Part shown: in pieces, positions 46,025 through 55,547 of the stretch | Position numbering within the stretch: the first letter of the stretch is position 1 | Layout of the letters: every line of letters starts with the position of its first letter | Assembly (NCBI RefSeq): GCF_025154015.1 | Contig: NZ_JAOAMV010000005.1 | Coordinates: 304,839-368,838 of the forward strand | From: Tsuneonella litorea | GTDB lineage: Bacteria; Pseudomonadota; Alphaproteobacteria; Sphingomonadales; Sphingomonadaceae | Reading direction: 5' to 3' | DNA length: 64,000 nucleotides | Program-made: the position numbers and the translations under genes | Notes under the pieces: model-generated | The model's database searches: none | Told to the model about the DNA's origin: nothing | The model's input: the letters and a program-made list of their open reading frames with translations, nothing else

Positions 46025-46669
46025 TTACTTCCCTCCGCCTGTGCTGGTCGCCTTGAGTTCGCCTTCGCCCGTCGGGGCTTTCTTGCGATAGGTCTCGATC
46101 GCCTTGGTCGAGCTCATGATGACGGTTTCGCCCGTGCCAGCCTGGCCGGCGATCAGGTCTTCCGGATTGGCGACCATCGCGGCGAGGTTGCCGTTGATCG
46201 CGCAGCCGTATCCGGGCGCGGTGGCGTTGGCGTAGTTCGCGTCGCTCTTGCGATCCCAGTTCGGGCAATTCGGCACCGAAGCGGTCGAGCGGGTGATGAC
46301 CACGCGGGTCGTGCCGGGCTGCACATAGCCCGCGGTCACCGGTGCGCCGTCGGCGAGCAGGATTCCATGGCGCGCGGCAATCGCCGCCACCGCCGCCTTG
46401 GTCGCGCCGCCGCCCACGGGATCCTCGATCGAGACCCGGTCGCCGTAGCGCAGGTTCATCGCATCGAACCATCCGGCCAGCCGCTGCTGTTCGGGGATCG
46501 ACAGCCCGTCGTAGCTGCTCGCCACGTCGAGTGTGTAGGTCGTCCGCTCGATCACCGGCTGGCGCACGCTGTTGAGGCTGGCGTTGTCCCAGGCCGGACC
46601 GCTGCAGGCGGCGGTCGAGAGGCCAAGGCTGAGGGCGAGAGCGCCCGCGATATGGCGTTTGATGGTCAT
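46025..46669 (-). CDS. cpaD: Pilus assembly lipoprotein CpaD
   Basis: About 214 residues from ATG 46669, preceded by AAGGTGAGA; a GTG at 46687 overlapping the cpaC stop is the alternative. The leader ends STAACS, a lipobox-like site with Cys at about residue 22, consistent with the CpaD/TadV-associated lipoprotein that helps the outer-membrane secretin. The body shows CpaD segments such as LSIPEQQRLAGWFDAMNLRYGD, VVITRSTASVPNCPNWDRKSD and GYGCAINGNLAAMVANPEDL with conserved Cys. It acts in the periplasm or outer membrane of the Tad system. Confidence 0.9.
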   Translation of the reverse strand: MTIKRHIAGALALSLGLSTAACSGPAWDNASLNSVRQPVIERTTYTLDVASSYDGLSIPEQQRLAGWFDAMNLRYGDRVSIEDPVGGGATKAAVAAIAARHGILLADGAPVTAGYVQPGTTRVVITRSTASVPNCPNWDRKSDANYANATAPGYGCAINGNLAAMVANPEDLIAGQAGTGETVIMSSTKAIETYRKKAPTGEGELKATSTGGGK

Positions 46670-46683
46670 CACTCTCACCTTCT

Positions 46684-48240
46684 TCACTGGATGCTGAAGC
46701 CGGGCGCGGGCGCGTCGGCGTCGTTCTTGGCGGTGCGGCGTTTCTTGCGCTTGCTCGACCCGCTGGGCGCGACGGCATCAGGCAGCGCCTGGGAAATGCC
46801 GGGCGCGACCGGGTTCTGGCCCTGGACGGTCGTCGGACCCGGGCGCGCGGCGCCGGTGACGCCCGCGTTGTCCTGCATCCCGAACAGGCGGGTGGCCTCG
46901 TCGGCAGCCCGGAACCCGTCGGTCGGCAGCTTGATGTCGCGCTCGTTGACCGGCTGGACCAGGTACGGCGTGACGACGATCACCAGCTCCGTCTCGCCCT
47001 TGCGGAACGAGGTCGAACGGAACAGGTTACCGAGGATCGGCACGTCGCCGAGGCCCGGGGTCTTGTCGATCGAGTTCTGCGCGTTGTTGCTCATCAGGCC
47101 GGCGATCATGAAGCTCTGGCCGGAGCCGAGCTCGATCGTCGTTTCCGCCCGGCGGATCGTCAGCGCGGGGATCTGGAAGCCGTTGATGGTGACGGCGCCC
47201 TGGCTCGACAGTTCCGAAACCTCGGGCCGCACGCGCAGGCTGATGCGCCCGTTCGCCAGCACCGTGGGGGTGTAGGCAAGGCTGACGCCGTACTTGCGGT
47301 ACTCGATCGAGGTCGAGCCGAGGCCCTGGCTGATCGGGATCGGGAATTCGCCGCCGGCAAGGAAGTCGGCGGTTTCACCCGACAGGGCGGTCAGGTTGGG
47401 CTGGGACAGCGTGCTGATCAGGCCCACGCGCTCGGCAAGGTCGAACGCGCTGGCGATGTCGAGGCCGAACAGCTTGCCGAACCCGGCCAGGGTCGACCCG
47501 CTGCCGTTGCCCTTGACCAGGCTGCCGTTCGGCGGGGCGGAGGTGAACCCGACGCCCAGTCCGGCCGGGCTGCCCGGCGTGTAGGTGGTGGTCGCCCCGC
47601 GGCCGGTCGTCACGCCGAACTTGAACCCGCCCGTCGAATCGACAGTCTGAAGGTTCGCGCCGATCTCGCGGACGAGCGAGCGGCTGACTTCGGCGAAGCG
47701 CACCTGCAGGTTGACCTGCAGCGGCGTGGCGGTCTTGAGCCGTGTGATGACGTTGGCGTCCTCGCCGACGAAGGCCTGTACCAGGCGCTCGGCCTCGGCG
47801 GCGTCCTCGGGCGCGGCAACGGTGCCGGTCAGCAGGAAGGTGTTGGTCCCCATCGTCGCGACGTTGACCTGCGCCTCGGGCATCGCCAGCGCCAGCATCT
47901 GGTCGACGCTGTCGATGTTCGAACCCACGCGAACGTTGGCCGACCAGATAACCGCGCCGGCCTTGTTGCTGGCGTAGACGGTGGTCACCCCGCCGGACTT
48001 GCCGAACAGGTAGAGCTGGCGTTCCGACTTGATCTGGACGTCGGCGACGTTGTCGTTGGCGATGAACACGTCGGACATGGTGTCCGGAATGTTGATCAGT
48101 TCGCCGCGTCCGATCGACAGGTTGATGTCGCGGGTGGGCGAGATCACGTTCTGGGCGGCCGCGGGCAGCGCGCCGATCCCGGCGAGCGGGCCAGCAGCGA
48201 GGCCGGCGAGCAGCAGCGTGGCAGTCAGTCGGCGTTTCAT
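46684..48240 (-). CDS. cpaC: Tad pilus outer-membrane secretin CpaC (RcpA)
   Basis: About 518 residues from ATG 48240 (GAGGGG 9 bases upstream); a GTG at 48312 that overlaps cpaB is an alternative. A signal peptide ends ALPAAAQ. N-terminal pilus-secretin and BON-like domains contain RGELINIPDTMSDVFIANDNVADVQIKS and KSGGVTTVYA. The C-terminal secretin domain contains VNLQVRFAEVSRSLVREIG, LTALSGETADFLAGGEFPIP and VPILGNLFRSTSFRKGETELVIVVTPYLV. It forms the outer-membrane channel for the Flp pilus. A Pro/Ala-rich tail ends SGSSKRKKRRTAKND. Confidence 0.94.
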   Translation of the reverse strand: MKRRLTATLLLAGLAAGPLAGIGALPAAAQNVISPTRDINLSIGRGELINIPDTMSDVFIANDNVADVQIKSERQLYLFGKSGGVTTVYASNKAGAVIWSANVRVGSNIDSVDQMLALAMPEAQVNVATMGTNTFLLTGTVAAPEDAAEAERLVQAFVGEDANVITRLKTATPLQVNLQVRFAEVSRSLVREIGANLQTVDSTGGFKFGVTTGRGATTTYTPGSPAGLGVGFTSAPPNGSLVKGNGSGSTLAGFGKLFGLDIASAFDLAERVGLISTLSQPNLTALSGETADFLAGGEFPIPISQGLGSTSIEYRKYGVSLAYTPTVLANGRISLRVRPEVSELSSQGAVTINGFQIPALTIRRAETTIELGSGQSFMIAGLMSNNAQNSIDKTPGLGDVPILGNLFRSTSFRKGETELVIVVTPYLVQPVNERDIKLPTDGFRAADEATRLFGMQDNAGVTGAARPGPTTVQGQNPVAPGISQALPDAVAPSGSSKRKKRRTAKNDADAPAPGFSIQ

Positions 48241-48308
48241 TGTCGTGCCCCTCGAATGGCTCGGTTTGGTGCCGGAAATGCGGTTCTCGTTGCGTGCGGC
48301 GGTGTCCA

Positions 48309-49406
48309 TCACGGCACCATCAGCACGGCGGGCGTGGCAGCGCCGATGGTGCGGCCGGCGGAATCGACGCCCGCCGAGACACCCTCGAGCACCTGCCCGT
48401 TCTTGGAGATGGTGACGGTGGTGGTCGCCTTTCCGCGGGTCACCGTGACGCTCGAACGCGGCGCCTGCGGCGGGGCGTAGGCGCGGGGCGCCTCGCCCGG
48501 GCCGCCGGGCATCTGCGTTGCCGGCGGCGCGGCAGGCAGGGTCCGGCGCTGGAAGCGCGAGACGTCGCCGCCGGTCTGATAGGTGGTTGCACCATCAGTC
48601 GGCCGGTTCAGTGCGGCGCGGAGGATCTTCTCCTCTTCCTGCGGCGTGGCCCCGTCGGGGATCTTGACGTCGCCCTGGGCGATCGCGCGCTCGAGTTCGG
48701 ACTGGCTGTCGGCGATGGAGCGGAGCGAAAGGCTCAGCGTGCCGATCGTCTGCGCGACCGAAACCTGCTCGGCGATCTTGGGGGTCACCTCGAGGGTGAC
48801 GGTGCGGAACTGCTTGACGACAGTTTTGCCCTCGATGGTCTCCTGCGTGGTGTCCTGGTCGGTCGCCAGCACGCGAAGGTTACGAAGGATGGTTTCCGAC
48901 GCCTTCAGGTCGCCCGCGCCGTTGCCTTCGGCCTTGACGGTCTGGGTCAGAACGAGGTCGACGCGGTCGCCCGGAAAGACGAAGCCGCCGACGCCGGTCT
49001 TGGCCGACACCGGCACGGTCACGGCGCGCATGCCGGGGCCGAGTGCCGCTGCCAGGAAGCCGCGGTCGCCGGGCTTGACCAGCGAGCCCTGGGTCACCGG
49101 TTCACCCGCCGTGATCGGGAAGCGGACCACCGTGCCGAGCAGTTTCGAGACGTCCGATTCGCCGTCGATGAAGTAGGCGTCCTTGACCAGCTCCTTGGGC
49201 CACGGCTGGAAGCCGATCGCGTCCGCGGTGATGATCGTGCCGGTCGGCAGCACGCGCTGGGCGACGAGGACCTTGGGTCCTTGCGGCACGGGCGCGGCCT
49301 CGGCCTGCGGGGCGGACGCCCCGGCGAACATGCTCCGCGCCATCATGGCGGTCACGACGGCGATCACCAGAGCGCCCACCAGTAGCAGCAGCTTCTTCCT
49401 GTCCAT
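48309..49406 (-). CDS. cpaB: Flp pilus assembly protein CpaB (RcpC)
   Basis: A 365-residue protein from ATG 49406. An N-terminal membrane anchor (LLLLVGALVIAVVTAMMARSMF) is followed by an SAF domain (KVLVAQRVLPTGTIITADAIGFQPWPKEL) and an RcpC/CpaB domain (GMRAVTVPVSAKTGVGGFVFPGDRVDLVLTQ). A Pro-rich C-terminal stretch follows. It is a periplasmic, inner-membrane-anchored component that stabilises the secretin. It is the second gene of the operon, 91 bases downstream of cpaA. Its end nearly abuts cpaC. Confidence 0.93.
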   Translation of the reverse strand: MDRKKLLLLVGALVIAVVTAMMARSMFAGASAPQAEAAPVPQGPKVLVAQRVLPTGTIITADAIGFQPWPKELVKDAYFIDGESDVSKLLGTVVRFPITAGEPVTQGSLVKPGDRGFLAAALGPGMRAVTVPVSAKTGVGGFVFPGDRVDLVLTQTVKAEGNGAGDLKASETILRNLRVLATDQDTTQETIEGKTVVKQFRTVTLEVTPKIAEQVSVAQTIGTLSLSLRSIADSQSELERAIAQGDVKIPDGATPQEEEKILRAALNRPTDGATTYQTGGDVSRFQRRTLPAAPPATQMPGGPGEAPRAYAPPQAPRSSVTVTRGKATTTVTISKNGQVLEGVSAGVDSAGRTIGAATPAVLMVP

Positions 49407-49497
49407 GGCTCTCAAAGCCCCCTCAAAACGCTCGCCCGATCCCACGGGCGGGAATGGTGCCGTGGTTAAGCGGCGAACGGTTAAAATCAGGTATCAT

Positions 49498-49983
49498 TCA
49501 GGCCAGCGCGGCCTGTGCGGCGGGAAAATAGTGGACCCCGAGCACCCACAGCCCGGCCGCGGCGATCGCCACCCCGTAGGGGATCGCCAGCTTGTCGCGC
49601 TGGCGGCGGGCGATGTGCCATGCGCCCATGACCAGCGTCAGCAGGCCGCCCAGGAGCGCCATCATGACCAGCAGCTTGAGAAACCAGGTCGGCTCGATCC
49701 ACAGCGCGAGCGCGGTCAGCAGCTTGACGTCGCCGCCGCCCATCCACTTCATCGCGAACATGGCCGCGAAAACGGCAAACGCCGCCAGGCCCACGCCCAG
49801 TTGCAGCGCGACCCCGGGCCACAGGTCCAGCCCGCTCGCCCACCAGTAGAGGGGCGCGGCGAGCGCGATCCCGGCGTTGAGCCAGTTGTCGATCTGGCGC
49901 CGCCGCCAATCGGTGAACGCGGCCACGACCAGCGCGATTGCAAGGGCCACGAGCAGCCCGTAGTGCAGATAGTCGGCCAGCAT
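49498..49983 (-). CDS. cpaA: Prepilin peptidase CpaA (TadV)
   Basis: A 161-residue type IV-type prepilin peptidase from ATG 49983, with GGGGG about 8 bases upstream. It has the aspartic-acid pair of the family: Asp25 in FTDWRRRQIDNW and Asp85 in MGGGDVKLL. About five membrane helices are predicted. CpaA cleaves and processes Flp pre-pilins in the inner membrane. It is first in the operon seen here. No flp pilin gene is visible upstream; it may lie elsewhere. Confidence 0.93.
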   Translation of the reverse strand: MLADYLHYGLLVALAIALVVAAFTDWRRRQIDNWLNAGIALAAPLYWWASGLDLWPGVALQLGVGLAAFAVFAAMFAMKWMGGGDVKLLTALALWIEPTWFLKLLVMMALLGGLLTLVMGAWHIARRQRDKLAIPYGVAIAAAGLWVLGVHYFPAAQAALA

Positions 49984-50199
49984 TGAACGTACCCCCACGG
50001 TCCCCTTTGCCGTGGTGCTAGCGGGCAGTGCTTACCAAACAGTAACCAAAGCCGGAGCGGGATCATTAGCGACGCACGGGAAGCTGCCGGAAACCCTGAC
50101 CGGCGCCGCGCGATCCCGTCCGCCGCGCGCGAGGATCGCTGGACGGCGCCCGACGGCCATGCGGTCCGGCGGATCGACTGGCCGGCACCCGACGGACGG

Positions 50200-51030
50200 G
50201 TGCGCGGGGCCATCCTGTTTCTCGGCGGCAGGGGCGATTTCTACGAAAAATACCTCGAAGCCTTCGCCGACTGGCGGGACCGCGGCTGGCAGGTCACCGC
50301 GCTCGACTGGCGCGGGCAGGCCGGGTCGGGCCGGCTGGGCAGCGACGCGGTGACCGGGCACATCGGGGATTTCGCGCAGTGGACGCATGACCTCGCGGGG
50401 TTCTGGCGGGCGTGGGCAGCCGAAGTGCCGGTACCCCATGTCATCGTGGCACACTCGATGGGCGCCCATCTCGCGTTGCGTGGGTCGGCCGAAGGGCTCA
50501 TCGCGCCCGATGCACTGGTCCTCGTCGCGCCGATGCTCGGCATCGGGCGGCTGCCGCCCGTGGTGATGCATACCGTCGCGCGCGCGATGGTGCGGCTGGG
50601 CGACCCGCGCCGCCCCGCGTGGCGGTGGAGCGAGAAGCCCGGTGAGCCGCCCGCATCGCGCGGCGCGCTGCTGACGCACGATGCGGATCGCTATGCGGAC
50701 GAGCTGTGGTGGCGCGGCGAACGTCCCGAACTGGTCATGGGGCCCGGAAGCTGGGGCTGGGTCGAGCGCGCCTATGCCTCGATGCGCGCGCTGTCGGCGC
50801 CGGGCTTGCTGGAAAAGGTCACGCTGCCGGTCCTGATCCTGGCGACGTCCGCGGACAGGCTCGTCGCGTACCCGGCGATTGCCGCAGCCGCCCGGCGCCT
50901 GCCGAACGCCGAGCTCGTGACCTTCGGCAGAGAGGCAAGCCACGAGATCCTGCGCGAAGCCGATCCCGTGCGCGACCGCGCGCTCGCCGCGATCGACCGG
51001 TTCCTCGACGAAACGGTCCCGGCGCGATGA
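50200..51030 (+). CDS. Alpha/beta-hydrolase, monoacylglycerol lipase/lysophospholipase-like
   Basis: A 276-residue alpha/beta-hydrolase as read from GTG 50200. It has ILFLGGRGDFYEKYLEAFADW near the N-terminus, LDWRGQAGSGR, the nucleophile elbow AHSMGAH and a SHEIL segment supplying His, matching the monoglyceride lipase/lysophospholipase group. Homologous reading continues upstream of the GTG (a further 45 codons to about 50065, with DRRAIPSAAREDRW and APDGHAVRRIDWPAPDG), so the real start may be a rare ATT at 50065. Its stop overlaps the downstream oxidase by ATGA. Both are likely one operon. Confidence 0.85.
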   Translation: MRGAILFLGGRGDFYEKYLEAFADWRDRGWQVTALDWRGQAGSGRLGSDAVTGHIGDFAQWTHDLAGFWRAWAAEVPVPHVIVAHSMGAHLALRGSAEGLIAPDALVLVAPMLGIGRLPPVVMHTVARAMVRLGDPRRPAWRWSEKPGEPPASRGALLTHDADRYADELWWRGERPELVMGPGSWGWVERAYASMRALSAPGLLEKVTLPVLILATSADRLVAYPAIAAAARRLPNAELVTFGREASHEILREADPVRDRALAAIDRFLDETVPAR

Positions 51031-52142
51031 CCGAACGCTGCGCGATCGCCGTCGTCGGGGCGGGCATGGCGGGAGCGAGCCTCGCATCGGAACTCGCGGC
51101 GCTGGGCGCAGGGCCGGTCGTCGTGCTCGAGGCGGAGGACCGCCCGGGCTACCACACGACGGGCCGATCGGCGGCGTTCTGGGAAGAATGCTACGGCGGC
51201 CCCGACGTCGTGCCGCTGACGCTGGCCTCCGGCCGCTGGCTGCGCGATCACGGCTTCCTCGACCCGCGCGGCGCGCTCTATGTCGGGCAGGCCGAGCACG
51301 AGGGCGCACTCGACGCGTTCATGGAGACTTTCGCCGGTACCGGGGTGACCATCGAGCGTCTGGGCCGCAACCGGCTCGCCGAGCACCTGCCCGGCGTGCG
51401 CGCCGCCTATACCGGCGCGGTCTGGGAACCGGCCTGCGCCGACATCGACGTCGCGGGCCTCCACCAGCACTACCTGGCGGCTGCGAAGCGTGGCGGGGTG
51501 GAGCTTCGCACCCGCTGGCGCGTGGTTTCGGCGGAGCGCACCGGCGACGGCTGGCGGCTCGTGAACGAGCGCGGGGACGCGCTCGTCTGCGACGTCGTCG
51601 CGAATGCTGCGGGCGCCTGGGCGGATACCTTCGCCGAGCTGGCGGGAGCCCGCCCGCTCGGCATCCAGCCGCTGCGCCGCACCGTTGCGCAGCTTCGCAC
51701 CGATCCGCAGCCGCCGGCCGACCTGCCGCTCGTCCTCGACATCGAGGGGCGGTTCTATTTCAAGCCCGAGAGCGGGCGGCTCTGGCTCAGCCCGCACGAC
51801 GAGGAACCGTCGCCCCCGTGCGATGCCGCGCCCGAGGAACTGGCGGTCGCCGAGGCCATCGACCGGTTCGAGCGGGTGGTCGACTGGCGGGTCGAGGCGG
51901 TCGAGCGCAAGTGGGCAGGGCTGCGCAGCTTCGCGCCCGATCGATTGCCGGTCTATGGTTACGACCCGGATGCGCGGGGCCTGTTCTGGTTCGCGGGGCA
52001 AGGCGGCTTCGGCATCCAGACCGCCCCTGCCGCGGCGCGTCTGGGGGCCCAGCTGCTGCTCTTGAAGGCGCGCGACGCGATGACCGAAGCCCTCGACGCC
52101 CGGCTCTACGACCCCGCCCGCTTCGACTCGACAGGTGCTTGA
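51027..52142 (+). CDS. FAD-dependent glycine/D-amino-acid oxidase family protein
   Basis: A 371-residue DAO-family flavoprotein. The Rossmann motif AIAVVGAGMAGASLASELA is followed by EAEDRPGYHTTGRSAAFWEECYGG (FAD-contact region). The C-terminal WFAGQGGFGIQTAPAAARLG motif is diagnostic of the family. It oxidises an amine or amino acid, passing electrons to O2 or another acceptor; the substrate is not deducible. The start is set by the ATGA overlap with the upstream hydrolase stop. The gene pair is translationally coupled, hinting at a shared pathway, which remains unknown. Confidence 0.92.
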   Translation: MTERCAIAVVGAGMAGASLASELAALGAGPVVVLEAEDRPGYHTTGRSAAFWEECYGGPDVVPLTLASGRWLRDHGFLDPRGALYVGQAEHEGALDAFMETFAGTGVTIERLGRNRLAEHLPGVRAAYTGAVWEPACADIDVAGLHQHYLAAAKRGGVELRTRWRVVSAERTGDGWRLVNERGDALVCDVVANAAGAWADTFAELAGARPLGIQPLRRTVAQLRTDPQPPADLPLVLDIEGRFYFKPESGRLWLSPHDEEPSPPCDAAPEELAVAEAIDRFERVVDWRVEAVERKWAGLRSFAPDRLPVYGYDPDARGLFWFAGQGGFGIQTAPAAARLGAQLLLLKARDAMTEALDARLYDPARFDSTGA

Positions 52143-52186
52143 GAATAGTTAGTCTGGCGCCACCTCAAGCGACGGGAGTGGGGCGA

Positions 52187-52363
52187 ATGGCGCACAAGTT
52201 CGAGATCTACAAGGACAAGGCCGGCGAGTACCGGGTCCGCTTCAAGTACAACTCGGAAACGATGTTCTCGACCGAGGGCTACTCGAGCAAGGCAAGCGCG
52301 CAGAACGCCATCAATTCGATCAAGAAGAACGGACCCGACGCGCCGATCGAGGACAACAGCTAG
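52187..52363 (+). CDS. DUF1508 (YegP-like) protein, single repeat
   Basis: A 58-residue protein matching a single DUF1508 unit: [20 protein letters not shown], then [27 protein letters not shown], ending in an acidic tail. E. coli YegP contains two such repeats. Its function is not firmly known. The ATG has a good GGGAG-type ribosome site. Its stop overlaps the end of the convergent rnhA gene by 4 bases. It lies 44 bases downstream of the oxidase and may be read through from it. Confidence 0.9.
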   Translation: MAHKFEIYKDKAGEYRVRFKYNSETMFSTEGYSSKASAQNAINSIKKNGPDAPIEDNS

Positions 52364-52806
52364 GCGTTCGCCGCGATCGCTTCGGCCGCCGCGCAGGCGA
52401 GCGCATCGGCGCGCTCGTTCTCGGGGTGGCCGTCGTGACCCCTGACCCAGATCCAGTCCACCCGGTGCGGCTTTGCCGCGGCAATCAGCTCGTGCCACAG
52501 GTCAGCGTTGCGGACGGGCTGCTTGCTGGCATTCTTCCAGCCGTTTCGCTGCCAGCCGTGGACCCACTTGGTGATCCCGTCGAGAACGTACTTGCTGTCC
52601 GAATGAAGCGCGATCTCGCACGGTTCGATCAGCGCCTCGAGCGCCTTGATCGCGGCGGTCAGCTCCATGCGGTTGTTGGTCGTGTCGCGCTCGCCGCCCG
52701 ACATCTCCTTCTCGTGGCGGCCCATGCGCAGGATCGCCCCCCAGCCGCCGGGGCCGGGGTTTCCCTTGCACGCCCCGTCGGTGAAAATCTCGACTCTTTT
52801 CATCAT
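52360..52806 (-). CDS. rnhA: Ribonuclease HI
   Basis: A 148-residue RNase HI with all catalytic residues: Asp10 (FTDGAC), Glu48 (RMELTA), Asp70 (HSDSKYV), His124 (VRGHDG) and Asp134 (NERADALA). It degrades the RNA strand of RNA-DNA hybrids. The start overlaps the stop of thrB by ATGA, so the two are coupled in the ispH-thrB-rnhA operon. MM at the start leaves two possible initiators one codon apart. Length is family-typical. Confidence 0.97.
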   Translation of the reverse strand: MMKRVEIFTDGACKGNPGPGGWGAILRMGRHEKEMSGGERDTTNNRMELTAAIKALEALIEPCEIALHSDSKYVLDGITKWVHGWQRNGWKNASKQPVRNADLWHELIAAAKPHRVDWIWVRGHDGHPENERADALACAAAEAIAANA

Positions 52807-53759
52807 TCGAAGGCCGTTTGCCCCGCACTTTCATAGAAATGCAAGCGGCGCACGAAGGCCATCGGGTCCTTGCGTGTCACAAGTGCGTCCGCCGGAGTGG
52901 CGATCCAGTCCTCGGTGCGGCTGGCGACGAAACGCAGGCACGCGCCCTGTGCCAGCAGCGGCAGGGCGGCGCGTTCTTCCGCGGCGAGGGGCCGGACCGA
53001 CTGGTAGCCCTCGACCAGCGCGGTTCCGATTTCCGGGGCATGGCGCTCGCCGGCGAGGTCGAATGCCCAGGCGGCGTGGGTTACCGCGAGATCGTAGGCC
53101 ATCGCCTCGGTGCAGGCGAAATAGAAGTCGATCATGCCCGTCACCCGGTCGCCCAGCATGAGGACGTTGTCGGGAAACAGGTCGGTGTGGCAGATCGCTT
53201 CCGGCAGGTCCCTGGGCCAATCATTGGCCAGCTGCCCGGCGATGCGCGCAGCCTCCGGGAGAGCCGGATCGATTGCTGCAAGGGCGTCATCGCCGCAGCC
53301 CGCCAGCGCCCGGGCACTATGCGAGATGTCGAGCGCGTTCGCGCGCGCGGGGATGAAGTCCGCCGCCGCGAGATGGGTCTTCGCCAGCGCCGCGCCGACC
53401 GCGCGGGCCTGTTCGGGGGTTGGATGGTCCACCGAGACGCCGGGAAGAAACTCGATCAGCGCGACCGCCTTGCCGTTGACGTGACGGAAAGCGGCTCCCC
53501 CGCGATCGTGAATCGTGCGCGGGACCGGACAACCGCGCTCCGACAGGTGGTCGAGCAGTCCGAGGAAGAAGGGCAAGTCGCTCGTCTCGATTCGCCGCTC
53601 GTACATCGTGAGGATGAACCGGCCGGCGGTCGTCTCGACCAGCCAGTTCGAGTTGGAGACGCCCTCGGCGATGCCCTTGGCAGAGACCAGCTCGCCCACG
53701 TCGTATGCGGCGATCAGCGCGGCGAGATCCTCGGCGGCGAGGTGGGTGTAGACCGCCAT
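52803..53759 (-). CDS. thrB: Homoserine kinase (APH-fold type)
   Basis: A 318-residue kinase of the aminoglycoside-phosphotransferase fold, the type of homoserine kinase used by many alphaproteobacteria. It starts [24 protein letters not shown], contains [12 protein letters not shown] (ATP region), [10 protein letters not shown], the catalytic [10 protein letters not shown] (Brenner-like motif) and [16 protein letters not shown]. It phosphorylates homoserine for threonine synthesis. It begins 7 bases after ispH and overlaps rnhA by 4. The ATG at 53759 was chosen over longer readings because it matches the conserved family start. Confidence 0.93.
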   Translation of the reverse strand: MAVYTHLAAEDLAALIAAYDVGELVSAKGIAEGVSNSNWLVETTAGRFILTMYERRIETSDLPFFLGLLDHLSERGCPVPRTIHDRGGAAFRHVNGKAVALIEFLPGVSVDHPTPEQARAVGAALAKTHLAAADFIPARANALDISHSARALAGCGDDALAAIDPALPEAARIAGQLANDWPRDLPEAICHTDLFPDNVLMLGDRVTGMIDFYFACTEAMAYDLAVTHAAWAFDLAGERHAPEIGTALVEGYQSVRPLAAEERAALPLLAQGACLRFVASRTEDWIATPADALVTRKDPMAFVRRLHFYESAGQTAFE

Positions 53760-53766
53760 GCGCGCC

Positions 53767-54753
53767 CTAGTCGACGAGCTGGCGGGGCAGCTTGAAGACC
53801 ATCTTCTCCTCGGCAGAGACGATCGTATGCTCCTCGATATCGCGCCACTGCGACAGCTGGGCGACGACTTCGCGGACGAGGCTCTCGGGGGCGGAGGCGC
53901 CCGCGGTAAGCCCCAGCGTGCCGACACCGTCGAGCCAGGCGGGGTCGATGTCGCTCGCCCGCTGGATCAGCCTGGCGTCGGTTCCCATCCGCTCGGCCAC
54001 CTCGACCAGCCGCAGCGAGTTCGACGAATTGGGCGCGCCGATCACCAGCACCAGGTCGCTGCCCGGCGCGATCGCCTTGACCGCAGCCTGGCGGTTCGAG
54101 GTCGCGTAGCAGATGTCCTCCGCCTTCGGGCCGACGATGTGCGGAAACTTCGCCTCGAGCGCGGCGACGATCTCGCGCGTGTCGTCGACCGACAGCGTCG
54201 TCTGGGTCAGGAAGGCGAGCGGTTCGTCCGCGGCGAACTCGAGCGCGGCGACGTCCTCGACCGTCTCGACCAGCGTGATGGAGCCTTCGGGCACCTGGCC
54301 CATCGTGCCGATCACCTCGGGATGGCCCCTGTGGCCGACGAAGACGATGTGGCGGCCGGCCTCGATCTGGCGCTCGGCCTGGCGATGGACCTTGCTGACC
54401 AGAGGGCAGGTCGCATCGACCCACAGCATCTCGCGGCGGGTCGCTTCGACCGGCACGCTCTTGGGCACGCCGTGCGCCGAGAATACCACCGGCGCGCCAT
54501 CGGGCACCTCGTCGAGTTCCTCGACGAAGATGGCGCCCTGGGCCTTGAGCGAATCGACGACGTACTTGTTGTGGACGATCTCGTGGCGGACGTAGACCGG
54601 CGCGCCGTAGCGTTCGATCGCGCGCTCGACGATCTCGATCGCGCGGTCGACGCCGGCACAGAAACCGCGCGGCGCGGCGATCAGCAACGTCAGCAGCGGC
54701 CTTGCCGCGGGCGCTTCGCCGGTCGCCGGGCGTTCCTGAAAGGGGGCGTTCAT
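53767..54753 (-). CDS. ispH: 4-hydroxy-3-methylbut-2-enyl diphosphate reductase
   Basis: A 328-residue IspH (LytB), the final enzyme of the MEP isoprenoid pathway, producing IPP and DMAPP. The three Fe-S cluster cysteines are present: Cys32 (GFCAGVDRA), Cys116 (DATCPLVSK) and Cys215 ([11 protein letters not shown]). The substrate-binding HGVPK, HRGHPEV and GAPNSSNS segments are also seen. A short N-terminal extension of about 20 residues precedes the core. It is first in the leftward ispH-thrB-rnhA operon and diverges from the lipoprotein gene at 54.8 kb. Confidence 0.97.
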   Translation of the reverse strand: MNAPFQERPATGEAPAARPLLTLLIAAPRGFCAGVDRAIEIVERAIERYGAPVYVRHEIVHNKYVVDSLKAQGAIFVEELDEVPDGAPVVFSAHGVPKSVPVEATRREMLWVDATCPLVSKVHRQAERQIEAGRHIVFVGHRGHPEVIGTMGQVPEGSITLVETVEDVAALEFAADEPLAFLTQTTLSVDDTREIVAALEAKFPHIVGPKAEDICYATSNRQAAVKAIAPGSDLVLVIGAPNSSNSLRLVEVAERMGTDARLIQRASDIDPAWLDGVGTLGLTAGASAPESLVREVVAQLSQWRDIEEHTIVSAEEKMVFKLPRQLVD

Positions 54754-54828
54754 ATCCGGCCCCCTAGCGCTTCGCTGCGAGCGCCGCTAGGGCGGCCGCT
54801 CATAGACTTGATCGGGACCGAACCTGCC

Positions 54829-55479
54829 ATGACCACCCGCCTTCGCCTTTCCGCTGCGCTCATGTTGGGGTGCGCCCTCGCGGGCTGCAAGACCAAGGGA
54901 GAGCTGGTGGTCGACCAGGGCGTCGGCATCACCGCGGTGCGCACCGCGTGCCCGGCGGTGGGCGTGCCCGACTATACCGGCGACGTGACGACCTTCCGCG
55001 TGCCCGGTGACACCTCGGCGGCGAACATGGACGTCACCGCTGCCATCACCAACGTGCGCTCCACCTGCGACGACGGATCGCCGCGCATCTACACCAACGT
55101 CACCTTCGACGTGATCGGCCGCAGGACCGACACCCGCGGCGCGCGCAACGTGACGCTGCCCTACTACGCCGTGGTGCTGCGCGGCGGCACCTCGGTGGTC
55201 ACCAAGCGGGTGGGCGAGGTGACGCTGAGCTTTGCCGACGGGCAGGAGCGCACCCAGGCGCGCGCGCAGGCCGGTGCCTACGTCGATCGCGCCGAGGCCA
55301 CGCTTCCGGCCGACATCCGCGAGCGGATCACCCGCAGGCGCAAGGCGGGCGAAGAGGACGCGGCGATCGACCCGCTGAGCGATCCTGAGGTCAAGGCCGC
55401 GGTCGCCCGCGCCACCTTCGAAGTGCTGGTGGGCTTCCAGCTCACCGAACAGCAGCTCGCCTACAACGCCACCCGCTAG
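54829..55479 (+). CDS. Conserved lipoprotein of unknown function
   Basis: A 216-residue protein with a clean lipoprotein signal ([13 protein letters not shown], lipobox LAGC with Cys about 20). The rest contains a beta-rich middle with conserved Cys ([19 protein letters not shown]) and a C-terminal helical part ([30 protein letters not shown]). Similar proteins occur widely next to argS in Sphingomonadales, to my knowledge, without known role. The ATG at 54829 was chosen because the longer in-frame reading lies antisense to ispH. It is 68 bases upstream of argS on the same strand. Confidence 0.85.
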   Translation: MTTRLRLSAALMLGCALAGCKTKGELVVDQGVGITAVRTACPAVGVPDYTGDVTTFRVPGDTSAANMDVTAAITNVRSTCDDGSPRIYTNVTFDVIGRRTDTRGARNVTLPYYAVVLRGGTSVVTKRVGEVTLSFADGQERTQARAQAGAYVDRAEATLPADIRERITRRRKAGEEDAAIDPLSDPEVKAAVARATFEVLVGFQLTEQQLAYNATR

Positions 55480-55547
55480 TCCGGGACGCCGGTCGGCACG
55501 CACCCACCGCGCTTGCGATTTGCCCCGGATGGGGTAACCGCGCCGCC

